A stretch of 64,000 nucleotides of DNA, taken from NCBI RefSeq assembly GCF_013376105.1, contig NZ_JAAMFM010000023.1, positions 1 to 64,000 on the forward strand, written 5' to 3'. This DNA is from Arthrobacter wenxiniae. GTDB taxonomy: Bacteria > Actinomycetota > Actinomycetes > Actinomycetales > Micrococcaceae. The notes beneath the pieces were generated by a model, which worked only from the letters and a program-made list of their open reading frames with translations, did not search any database and was not told where the DNA came from. Positions 21,723 through 29,067 of the stretch are shown one piece after another. Position 1 is the first letter of the stretch; every line of letters starts with the position of its first letter. The translations under genes and the position numbers were made by a program.

Positions 21723-22375
21723 ACGGGCCCGTCGCAGGCGGCCGGCAGCTGTTCACGGACGCCGATGTCCAGGCAGCCGTCGCCGCCGTCGTGGCCGAGG
21801 ACGCGCTGCCCGCCATTGTCCAGGCCGGCCACCCGGTGCTGCGCGCCCAGGCGGTGCCCTTCACCGGCCAAATCCCCCACGGGCAACTGGCCCGGCTCAT
21901 CGACATCATGCGCCGCACCATGCACGCGGCCCCCGGTGTCGGCCTGGCCGCACCCCAGATCGGCATCCCGCTCCAGCTCGCCGTGCTCGAGGACCGCTAC
22001 GACATCCCCGAGGAAAACGCCATGGCCCGCGAGCGCCGGCCGCTGGAATTCCTGGCCATCCTCAACCCGCGCTGCACGCCCGTCGGAACGGAAACGGCAT
22101 CGCACTACGAGGGCTGCCTCTCCGTGCGCGGCTGGCAGGCCGTGGTTGACCGCGCCGCCGCCGTCGACCTGAAATACGACGACGTCGACGGGCGCCCCGT
22201 GCTCCGCCGCCTCTCCGGGTGGCAGGCCAGGATCGCCCAGCACGAGACCGACCACCTTTCCGGCATCATCTACCTGGACCGTGCGCACACGCGCTCGCTG
22301 GCCTCCGACGCCGAATATGCGGCCAACTGGGCCCGGCCGGGCATCGCCGAGGCCCGGGCGGTGCTGCATTTCTGA
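21719..22375 (+). CDS. def: Peptide deformylase
   Basis: Removes the formyl group from nascent proteins; a metalloenzyme. All three family motifs are present: GVGLAAPQ (residues 73-80), EGCLS (131-135, with the metal-binding Cys) and HETDH (175-179, two metal His and the catalytic Glu). At 218 residues it has an N-terminal extension and a longer loop before motif II than the 170-residue E. coli enzyme, as in type III or actinobacterial deformylases. It starts at GTG 21719 inside the stop of the 61-residue gene. It is probably not linked to a fmt gene here. Confidence 0.93.
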   Translation: MNGPVAGGRQLFTDADVQAAVAAVVAEDALPAIVQAGHPVLRAQAVPFTGQIPHGQLARLIDIMRRTMHAAPGVGLAAPQIGIPLQLAVLEDRYDIPEENAMARERRPLEFLAILNPRCTPVGTETASHYEGCLSVRGWQAVVDRAAAVDLKYDDVDGRPVLRRLSGWQARIAQHETDHLSGIIYLDRAHTRSLASDAEYAANWARPGIAEARAVLHF

Positions 22376-22414
22376 ACACGGGCATGCCCCCTCCGGTCCG
22401 CCTAGGATGAAATC

Positions 22415-23314
22415 ATGGACAACAGCGTGCTCGACGCCCTCATCTGCCCCGTCTGTGGACTCGAATTCATGGAGGTCCTGTCCGGCGAGACGGCGCTCAA
22501 GTGCATCGACGGGCACAGCTTCGACATCGCCCGCCAGGGGTACGTGAACCTGCTCACCGGGCACGGCACCAAGTTCACCCACGACTCGGCTGCCATGGCC
22601 GCCGCCCGGGACGCCTTCCTCGCCGGCGGCCACTACCGGGAGCTGGCGGACGCGCTCGCAGCCACGGTGCGCGGCGCCCTGGACGCTGCGGGTGCCGTTG
22701 GCGTTTCGACTGGCGGGCCGGCCGGCCGGCCGGAGCCTCGTCCCCTGGTCCTCGACGCCGGCACGGGAACGGGATGGTACCTGCGGCAGCTGCTTGACCG
22801 GCTTGACGGCGCCGTCGACGCCATCGGGCTGGACATATCCAAGTTCGCCCTGCGCCGGGCCGCGCGGCGCAACGCGGCCGCCGTCAACCTGGTCTGGGAC
22901 CTGTGGCAGCCGCTGCCTGTGGAAGCCGGACGGGTCGACGTGGTGCTCGTCGTCTTCGCCCCGCGCAACGCGGCGGAATTTGCCCGCGTGCTCAAGCCCT
23001 CCGGTCGGCTCGTGGTGGTGACGCCACGGCCCGGGCACCTGGCGGAGATCGCCCGGCCGGCTGGCCTGCTGGGTATCCAGCCGGACAAGGAAGCCGCCCT
23101 GGCAGCCGGGGTGGAACCGGACTTCGCCCTGGAGAGCAGCAGCCCGGTGACCATTCCCCTCCGCCTGGACCCGGACGACGTGTCCAACGTGGCGCTCATG
23201 GGGCCGGCGGGCCACCACCTGAACCAGCGGGAACTGGACCGGATGGTGGCTGCGCTGCCGGCGTGGACTGACGCCACGGCTCAATTCACCGTCTCCGTCT
23301 TCCGCCCCCGTTGA
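22415..23314 (+). CDS. RlmA-like 23S rRNA (guanine-N1) methyltransferase
   Basis: A 299-residue methyltransferase with an N-terminal zinc finger (C11, C14, C30, H34) followed by SFDIARQGYVNLL, a signature of the RlmA/TlrB group, and a SAM domain (LVLDAGTGTGWYLRQLL, AVDAIGLDISKFALRRAARR). RlmA modifies G745 or G748 of 23S rRNA; TlrB homologues give tylosin resistance. Which position is modified cannot be told. TAGGAT lies six bases before ATG 22415, so the message is probably leaderless. Confidence 0.88.
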   Translation: MDNSVLDALICPVCGLEFMEVLSGETALKCIDGHSFDIARQGYVNLLTGHGTKFTHDSAAMAAARDAFLAGGHYRELADALAATVRGALDAAGAVGVSTGGPAGRPEPRPLVLDAGTGTGWYLRQLLDRLDGAVDAIGLDISKFALRRAARRNAAAVNLVWDLWQPLPVEAGRVDVVLVVFAPRNAAEFARVLKPSGRLVVVTPRPGHLAEIARPAGLLGIQPDKEAALAAGVEPDFALESSSPVTIPLRLDPDDVSNVALMGPAGHHLNQRELDRMVAALPAWTDATAQFTVSVFRPR

Positions 23315-23346
23315 GGTCGGAGGTGTGATGTTCTCCAACGGAGGGG

Positions 23347-24054
23347 TCAACGGAGGGGTTGTTCGCCTTCCCCGGGACACAGGGCGGCCGCACCGGGGCG
23401 CACGGCTTCCGGTGTCGCCAGGACCACCATGCGCGCCTTGGGGGACTTGCCGTGCAGGTCGACGTGCAGCCACTTCAGCGTCACCTGGGTCAGCGGCCCC
23501 ACGCCCAGCGCAAACGCCGCCGTGCCGGCGCCCACCACCCCGCCCATGAAGAATCCGACGACGACCACCGCCAGTTCGATGCTGGTGCGGATCACCCAGA
23601 CCGGCCTGCCGGTGACCCGCACCAGGCCGGTCATGAGCCCGTCGCGCGGGCCCGGACCCATGCCGGCGCCAATGTAGAGCGCCGTGGCAAAGGCCAGGAT
23701 GACCAGGCCCGCCGCAAAAAGCAGGACCTGGAACAGCAAGTGGCCGGCCTGCGGAATCATGGCGAGGCCCAGGTCCGCAAATGCGCCGACCAGCACGGCG
23801 TTGGCGATGGTGCCGACCCCGGGCATTTGCCTGAGCGGGATCCAGAACAGCAGGACAATCCCGCTGATGATGATGGTGCACAGCCCAAAGGAGATGCCAG
23901 TTGTCCGCGATGCGCCCTGGGCAAACACGTCCCACGGCGACGCACCGATGTTGCCGCGGATCATCAGCGAAATGGCAATGCCGTACAGGAACAGGCCCAC
24001 CAGCAGGCGGGCCAGGCGGACGGGAAGGTATTGGGTGGTGAACACTCGCTGCAT
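23347..24054 (-). CDS. yczE: YczE/YyaS-type membrane protein
   Basis: A 235-residue membrane protein with five hydrophobic helices and the family pattern RLLVGLFLYGIAISLMIRGNIGASPWDVFAQGASRTTGISFG at the N terminus, then GAGMGPGPRDGLMTGL. It is thought to be a transporter or antibiotic-related membrane factor; the substrate is unknown. It is divergent from a MocR regulator, the arrangement known for the YczR-YczE pair in other bacteria. TAAACT lies six bases before its ATG, so it is probably leaderless. Confidence 0.88.
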   Translation of the reverse strand: MQRVFTTQYLPVRLARLLVGLFLYGIAISLMIRGNIGASPWDVFAQGASRTTGISFGLCTIIISGIVLLFWIPLRQMPGVGTIANAVLVGAFADLGLAMIPQAGHLLFQVLLFAAGLVILAFATALYIGAGMGPGPRDGLMTGLVRVTGRPVWVIRTSIELAVVVVGFFMGGVVGAGTAAFALGVGPLTQVTLKWLHVDLHGKSPKARMVVLATPEAVRPGAAALCPGEGEQPLR

Positions 24055-24060
24055 AGGGCA

Positions 24061-24107
24061 AGTTTAGCCAAACTGGACTTATGCAATAGAGCCAATTCGC
24101 CTAAGGT
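24061..24107. promoter_or_regulatory. Shared yczE/mocR promoter with operator
   Basis: For yczE, TAAACT (read on the minus strand, 24061-24066) is six bases before ATG 24054. For the regulator, TAAGGT (24102-24107) is six bases before ATG 24114. Between them TGGACTTAT (24074-24082) and ATAGAGCCA (24086-24094) form an imperfect inverted repeat TGG-N3-TAT-gca-ATA-N3-CCA. This is a likely MocR (YczR) operator. Confidence 0.65.
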
Positions 24108-24113
24108 GGATTC

Positions 24114-25523
24114 ATGAACAGCCTTGTTACCGGACGGCGCCTGGCCCGCGAGCTGGGCGAGTGGCGGTCCGCGGGGCCGGCCTACAGGGCGCTGGCGGAC
24201 AGAATCCGGGTGCTCCTGATGGACGGCCGGCTCGCCAGCGGCACCAGGCTCCCCGCCGAACGCGAGCTCAGCGGTGCCCTCGGGCTGAGCCGCACCACTG
24301 TTGCCGCCGCCTACTCCAAGCTGCGCGACGACGGCTACCTCGCCAGCGTGCGCGGCTCCGGCAGCACGCTGGTGCTGCCCGGGCGCGAGCGCGGCGAACA
24401 TTCGCTCGCCAACGGCCTGCCGCTCGATTTCACGAAGGCCATCACGCTCGCCTACCCGGGCATGGCTGCCGCCTATGCGGCCGCGCTCGAACTGCTTCCC
24501 GCGTACCTTGGCCACGACGGCTTCGACATGGTTGGCCTGCCCGACCTCCGGGAGGCCATCGCCCACAGCTATTGCGACCGCGGCCTGCCCACCTCGGCGG
24601 ACCAGGTCATGGTGACCACCGGTGCCCAGCACGCCCTGAACCTGGTGACCAAGACGCTCCACTCCCCCGGCGAGCGTGTCCTGGTTGAACAGCCCACGTA
24701 TCCCCACGCCCTTGACACTTTCGCATCCGTGGGCGCTCGCATCCTGTCCTTTCCGGTCAGCCAGGATGGCGGCTGGGACCTTCGCCAGGCTTCGCTGCAG
24801 CTGCGCCGGGCGGCGCCGAGCATGGCCTTCCTGATGCCCGACTTCCACAACCCGACGGGCAAGAGCATGACGATCCCGGAACGCGAGTACCTGGCGGCGG
24901 CGGCCGCGCGCGAAGGAACCGTGCTGGTGGCCGACGAGACCACGGCGCTGCTGGACATTGACCGCGGGGTCCTCCCGCCGCTGGGCTGCTTCTCCCCGGG
25001 CGCCATCACGCTGGGGTCGCTGGGCAAGATTGCGTGGGGCGGGCTGCGGATCGGCTGGATCCGCGCGCCGCGGGAGGTCCTCACCCGGATCCTGCGGGAC
25101 CGTCCGGCCCAGGACCTGGGGACGCCGCTGCTGGAACAGCTCGCGGCGGCCCAGCTGGTCCACGAGCTGCCGGTGCTTGCCGACAGCCGGGGCAAGGACC
25201 TGAAAATGAGGCGGGACGTGCTCACCGGGCTGCTGGCAGAGCAGCTTCCGGACTGGAAGGTCGACGTGCCCGACGGCGGACTGTCGCTGTGGATCAACAC
25301 CGGCACGGTTTCCACATCGGCCCTGGCCCTGGCCGCCCGCGCGGAGGGCCTGGGCCTGGTTCCCGGCCCGCGGTTCGGCCTGGACGGCGCCTTTGAACGG
25401 TTCCTGCGCCTGCCGTTCGGCCACGACGTCGAGCAGCTGCGCGACGCCGTCGCGATCCTGGCGCGGATTAGTTCACGGGTCGGTGCCGACCCGCTGCGGA
25501 TGCCCCTGCAGGCAGTGATTTGA
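24114..25523 (+). CDS. MocR-type GntR/aminotransferase regulator (YczR-like)
   Basis: A 469-residue fusion of an N-terminal GntR winged helix (residues 25-85; LPAERELSGALGLSRTTVAAAYSKLRDDGYL) with a type I aminotransferase-like domain that binds PLP. Visible are the DFHNPTGK block (residues 243-250), ADETTALLDI and SLGK with the PLP lysine at K305. In YczR-type members this domain senses PLP or an amino acid and the protein controls the divergent yczE. That assignment rests on the neighbour and the operator. Leaderless start at ATG 24114. Confidence 0.93.
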   Translation: MNSLVTGRRLARELGEWRSAGPAYRALADRIRVLLMDGRLASGTRLPAERELSGALGLSRTTVAAAYSKLRDDGYLASVRGSGSTLVLPGRERGEHSLANGLPLDFTKAITLAYPGMAAAYAAALELLPAYLGHDGFDMVGLPDLREAIAHSYCDRGLPTSADQVMVTTGAQHALNLVTKTLHSPGERVLVEQPTYPHALDTFASVGARILSFPVSQDGGWDLRQASLQLRRAAPSMAFLMPDFHNPTGKSMTIPEREYLAAAAAREGTVLVADETTALLDIDRGVLPPLGCFSPGAITLGSLGKIAWGGLRIGWIRAPREVLTRILRDRPAQDLGTPLLEQLAAAQLVHELPVLADSRGKDLKMRRDVLTGLLAEQLPDWKVDVPDGGLSLWINTGTVSTSALALAARAEGLGLVPGPRFGLDGAFERFLRLPFGHDVEQLRDAVAILARISSRVGADPLRMPLQAVI

Positions 25524-25586
25524 ACGAGATATTCCCACGCATACGTAGTAGGCTGGATTGTACGTTAAGTCACAAAGGGGGACTCA

Positions 25587-26072
25587 ATGCTTGAATGGAT
25601 CAATAGTTTCGGCTGGATCATCTGGCTGACTGTGTTCCTGCTGCTTGCAGTCGCCGAAATGCTGACGCTGAACCTGTACTTCATCCTGATGTCAGTCGGC
25701 GCCCTGGCCGCCCTCGTGGCTTTCCTGTTCCACGCCGAGCTCTGGTTGCAGATTGTCATCTTCTGCGTCGTGGCGCTGGCAACCACGGTGCTGATCAGGC
25801 CGCTGGCACTGGCGCACCTGCGCCGCGGGCCCGCCGACTCGCTCTCCAACGTTGACCGTCTCATCGGGCGCCACGCGGTGGTCCTGGAGGCCGTCGGCGC
25901 CAACAGCGGGCTGGTCAAGATCGGCGGGGATGTCTGGACCGCGCGCACCCGGGGCGGCGCCGACGTTCCGGCGGGAGCGTCCGTTGAGGTGGCCGCCATC
26001 GACGGCGCAACGGCGATTGTCAGCTTCCCCAACGTGCACAAGTCAACGGGGACTGCCACCACCACCGCCTAG
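25587..26072 (+). CDS. NfeD-like membrane protein
   Basis: A 161-residue NfeD-family protein: two or three N-terminal hydrophobic helices (WIIWLTVFLLLAVAEMLTLNLYFILM, LQIVIFCVVALATTVLI) and a C-terminal OB-fold (LIGRHAVVLEAVGANSGLVKIGGDVWTARTRG). NfeD proteins work with SPFH proteins in membrane microdomains; here the SPFH gene follows after 91 bp. AAAGGGGGA is the ribosome site. Confidence 0.9.
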   Translation: MLEWINSFGWIIWLTVFLLLAVAEMLTLNLYFILMSVGALAALVAFLFHAELWLQIVIFCVVALATTVLIRPLALAHLRRGPADSLSNVDRLIGRHAVVLEAVGANSGLVKIGGDVWTARTRGGADVPAGASVEVAAIDGATAIVSFPNVHKSTGTATTTA

Positions 26073-26163
26073 CGCCTTCACATCAAGGCTGCACGCTACT
26101 TACTTTCCTGTGCCACTCGGCGCACGGAACACGCATTCTGCAAGCTAGAAAAGAGGGGATTTC

Positions 26164-27099
26164 ATGCCAGATGGAGCCGGAGCAGTAGTGTGGCTTTTCG
26201 TTGTTATTGTCCTGCTGATATTCGTCGTCATCGTCCTCGTCCGGTCCGTGCGGATCATTCCGCAGGCCCGTGCCGGCGTCGTCGAGCGGCTCGGCAAGTA
26301 CCAGCGGACGCTCAACCCCGGCCTCACGGTGCTCATCCCGTTTGTGGACCGGCTGCTGCCGCTGTTGGACCTGCGCGAACAGGTGGTCTCCTTTCCGCCG
26401 CAGCCGGTGATCACCGAGGACAACCTGGTGGTTTCCATCGACACCGTGGTGTACTTCCAGGTCACCGACCCGCGGGCAGCCACCTATGAGATTGCCAACT
26501 ACATCCAGGCCGTGGAACAGCTGACCACCACCACCTTGCGCAACGTGGTGGGCGGTCTGAACCTCGAAGAGGCGCTGACCTCCCGTGACCAGATCAACGG
26601 CCAGCTGCGCGGCGTCCTGGACGAGGCCACGGGCCGCTGGGGCATCCGCGTCAGCCGCGTGGAGCTCAAGGCCATTGATCCGCCCCTGTCCATCCAGGAC
26701 TCCATGGAAAAGCAGATGCGCGCCGAACGTGACCGCCGCGCGGCGATCCTGACGGCCGAGGGAACCAAGCAGTCGGCCATCCTGACCGCTGAAGGCGAAC
26801 GCCAGTCCTCCATCCTGAAGGCCGAGGGCGACGCCAAGGCGGCCATCCTGCGGGCCGACGGCGAGTCCCAGGCCATCCAGAAGGTCTTCGACGCCATCCA
26901 CAAGGGCAATCCCACCCAGAAGCTGTTGGCCTACCAGTACCTGCAAACGCTGCCCAAGATCGCCTCCGGTTCCTCGAACAAGCTGTGGATCATTCCCAGC
27001 GAAGTCGGCGAGGCCCTGAAGGGGATCGGCAACGTCCTGGGGAACACCGTGGCCGATACCGACGACGCCGCCGACGTCACTCGCGAAGCCCTGCCGTAG
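26164..27099 (+). CDS. SPFH/band 7 (stomatin-like) protein
   Basis: A 311-residue membrane-anchored stomatin/QmcA-like protein. An N-terminal helix (residues 7-27) is followed by the SPFH domain (IIPQARAGVVERLGKYQRTLNPGL ... VVSIDTVVYFQVTDPRAATYEIANY). From about residue 195 comes a helical stretch in which AILTAEG-type units repeat (AILTAEGTKQS, AILTAEGERQS, SILKAEGDAKA, AILRADGESQA), the coiled coil of oligomeric stomatins. With NfeD next to it, it probably organises membrane domains or assists membrane-protein turnover. Confidence 0.92.
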   Translation: MPDGAGAVVWLFVVIVLLIFVVIVLVRSVRIIPQARAGVVERLGKYQRTLNPGLTVLIPFVDRLLPLLDLREQVVSFPPQPVITEDNLVVSIDTVVYFQVTDPRAATYEIANYIQAVEQLTTTTLRNVVGGLNLEEALTSRDQINGQLRGVLDEATGRWGIRVSRVELKAIDPPLSIQDSMEKQMRAERDRRAAILTAEGTKQSAILTAEGERQSSILKAEGDAKAAILRADGESQAIQKVFDAIHKGNPTQKLLAYQYLQTLPKIASGSSNKLWIIPSEVGEALKGIGNVLGNTVADTDDAADVTREALP

Positions 27100-27159
27100 G
27101 CAAGGACTCCGGACCTGGCCGCGCAGGGGCACCGCTGACGGCGGGACCCCCTGCGGCAA

Positions 27160-27200
27160 CCGCACGGCCAAGCCCGTATAATGGGAGCTTGGCCGTGCGG
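27160..27200 (+). promoter_or_regulatory. Consensus -10 box enclosed by a 14-bp inverted repeat, upstream of rbpA
   Basis: CCGCACGGCCAAGC (27160-27173) is repeated perfectly inverted at 27187-27200. The 13-base space between contains TATAAT (27177-27182). I see no good -35 at the right distance (CGGCAA at 27154). Transcription would begin in the right arm and give a leader of about 180 bases for rbpA. The arms probably bind a dimeric protein; they could also be a cruciform. Confidence 0.6.
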
Positions 27201-27326
27201 CGTTGTCCCGGCCAGACCTTTCACGCCAGGCGGGCACCGCGGAACATCCGTGCCCCGCAATACGTTGAATCAAAGACGAACATGGTTTTGCCGGCCCCCT
27301 TCCAAGCGGGCCGACGGAACCACGAC

Positions 27327-27350
27327 GCCGGTTCACCCCTGAGAACCGGC
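27327..27350 (+). promoter_or_regulatory. Hairpin in the rbpA leader
   Basis: GCCGGTTC (27327-27334) pairs perfectly with GAACCGGC (27343-27350) around an 8-base loop, ending 10 bases before the rbpA ribosome site GGGAGAAG (27361-27368). A 5-codon frame (ATG 27357) runs into the rbpA ATG in the order ATGA. The hairpin may affect rbpA translation or mRNA stability. Confidence 0.45.
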
Positions 27351-27370
27351 AACAACATGAGGGAGAAGTC

Positions 27371-27712
27371 ATGAGCGATCGTAGCTTGCGCGGCATGCGC
27401 CTGGGCGCACAGAGCATGGAGACGGAGTCCGGCGTGGAGCCGGCCCCCCGCCAGCGCGTGGAATACCGCTGCGCCGACGGCGAGCAGGTGTTCGTAACGT
27501 TCTCCTCCGAGGCGGAGATCCCCCCGGTGTGGGTGTCAAAGACGGGCAAGGAGGCCCTGCTGGTCAACGGCGAAGCCCCTGACACGTCCAACGACAAGCC
27601 CGTCCGCACACACTGGGACATGCTGCTCGAGCGCCGCTCGCTTCCTGAACTGGAAACGATCCTGGCCGACCGCCTGACGATCCTGCGCGAGAAGCGCGGC
27701 GAGAAGGTCTAG
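27371..27712 (+). CDS. rbpA: RNA polymerase-binding protein RbpA
   Basis: An essential actinobacterial transcription factor that binds group 1/2 sigma factors and helps open promoters. The 113 residues show the N-terminal tail (SDRSLRGMRLGAQSMETE), the core domain (RQRVEYRCADGEQVFVTFSSEAEIPPVWVSKTGKEALLV), the basic linker and the C-terminal sigma-interaction helix (HWDMLLERRSLPELETILADRLTILREKRG). GGGAGAAG precedes ATG 27371. A bidirectional terminator follows. The leader has a consensus -10 inside an inverted repeat. Confidence 0.96.
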   Translation: MSDRSLRGMRLGAQSMETESGVEPAPRQRVEYRCADGEQVFVTFSSEAEIPPVWVSKTGKEALLVNGEAPDTSNDKPVRTHWDMLLERRSLPELETILADRLTILREKRGEKV

Positions 27713-27736
27713 CCCCCGGAAAAGCGTGAGTGCAAA

Positions 27737-27774
27737 AAGGACGCCCCTGGGATGATTCCCAGGGGCGTCCTTTG
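27737..27774. terminator. Bidirectional terminator between rbpA and the glycosyltransferase gene
   Basis: A perfect 16-bp stem (27737-27752 against 27759-27774) with the 6-base loop ATGATT. An A run before it and a T run at its end let it work on both strands. It separates the convergent rbpA and glycosyltransferase genes. Confidence 0.92.
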
Positions 27775-28512
27775 TCAGGAACCGGTGCGGCCCGTCAGCT
27801 TGTTCCAACGCGCGGTCAGCCCCCACCTGGTGACATTGACCATGGCCTCCTGCACAATGTTCCCGCTCATCTTGGACGCCCCGAATTCGCGTTCCACAAA
27901 GGTAATGGGGACCTCCACCACTGTCATGCCCTTTTGGCACACACGCCACAGCATGTCCACCTGGAAGCCGTAGCCCACCGAGTCCACGGCATCCAGGTCC
28001 AGCGCCTCGAGGGTGGTGCGGCGGAACGCCCGGTAGCCGCCGGTGATGTCGCGCACCGAAATGCCCAGCAGGATCCGCGAGTACAGGCTGCCGCAGGTGG
28101 AGATCAGCTTGCGGTGCAGGGGCCAATTGACCACACTGCCCCCGGGCACCCAGCGCGACCCCAGCACCAGGTCGGCGCCCTTTTCCACGGCGTCCAGGAG
28201 GAGGGGCAGCTGCTCGGGCTGGTGCGAACCGTCGGCGTCCATTTCCACCAGGACGTCATAGCCGGCGTCGAGGCCCCATGCGAACCCGGCCAGGTAGGCG
28301 GCGCCCAAGCCTTCCTTGCCCGCCCGGTGCAGGACATGCACCTGGGGGTCGTCCGCGGCGAATCCGTCTGCGAGGCGGCCCGTGCCGTCCGGGCTGTTGT
28401 CGTCTGCAATCAGCACGTCAACGTGCGGCACCGCGGCCCGCAGCCGCGCCAGGGTCTTGGGCAGGGACTCAAGCTCGTTGTACGTGGGGATGATTGTCAG
28501 GACACGCAACAC
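27775..28512 (-). CDS. Polyprenol monophosphomannose synthase (dolichyl-phosphate mannosyltransferase-like GT2)
   Basis: A 245-residue GT2 glycosyltransferase: [18 protein letters not shown] at the start, [23 protein letters not shown] (residues 92-103, the metal-binding DxD region) and [14 protein letters not shown]. Homologues make polyprenyl-phosphate mannose, the donor for lipoglycans and protein mannosylation. The apolipoprotein N-acyltransferase domain fused to it in mycobacterial Ppm1 is absent. GTG 28512 has AAAGG six bases upstream; earlier in-frame starts lack homology. Confidence 0.9.
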   Translation of the reverse strand: MLRVLTIIPTYNELESLPKTLARLRAAVPHVDVLIADDNSPDGTGRLADGFAADDPQVHVLHRAGKEGLGAAYLAGFAWGLDAGYDVLVEMDADGSHQPEQLPLLLDAVEKGADLVLGSRWVPGGSVVNWPLHRKLISTCGSLYSRILLGISVRDITGGYRAFRRTTLEALDLDAVDSVGYGFQVDMLWRVCQKGMTVVEVPITFVEREFGASKMSGNIVQEAMVNVTRWGLTARWNKLTGRTGS

Positions 28513-29067
28513 AGGTGCCTTTCCGTAAAGAACTATGGTGGGGTCAATCAGCGTTGGCGCCAGCCGCCGCGGACTGCTGCCGCAGCGCAGGGGCGGACCG
28601 CGCACACTGAAGTGCATGATGCGAAGGGCGCGTGGAGCCAAAACCCCAGTATAGGTGACGGCCGGGCAGGGGCCGGTGTCCGCGGCGGGCGCCGCCGCCT
28701 GCACCGCCGGATCGGGCGCCGTGACTGCACCGCAAGGGAGGGATGAAAGAGATAAGCCCACGCGCCTTCGGGCCAAGCCGGACCGCGACTGACGGGCTGC
28801 GGCCCTGCTTGTTTTCTACTGGCGCGTGAACTTATCTCCCGAACGCCGGAAACGGTGCACTTCCAGCAACACTGGCCAGTGCCGGTTCCGGCTGGGACGC
28901 CCTTGTCGGGCTTGTCCGCTTCAATACAAGCTAATTCCCCCCACAGCCGCTGTCAACACGGCCCTGACCTGCACCGATGCGTGTCGCTGCAGGTCAGGGC
29001 GGTGTGCCGCGGCCGGGGAAAATTCCTGCACGGCGGCGTGTCGCGGCCGTGCCGGGTGTGGCGGAAA
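28513..29067. other. 555-bp gene-free stretch with an 18-bp inverted repeat
   Basis: Between the mannosyltransferase start and the amidohydrolase stop no frame shows homology. The one clear structure is an inverted repeat, 28956-28973 against 28988-29005, 17 of 18 bases paired, with core GCCCTGACCTGCA and a 14-base loop. It lies 63 bp beyond the amidohydrolase stop. No T run follows on either strand. The mannosyltransferase promoter lies at the left end. Confidence 0.5.

Noticed and set aside
21635-24061. 808-codon minus-strand frame
   Set aside because: It covers def and the RlmA-like gene on the opposite strand, both with firm homology.
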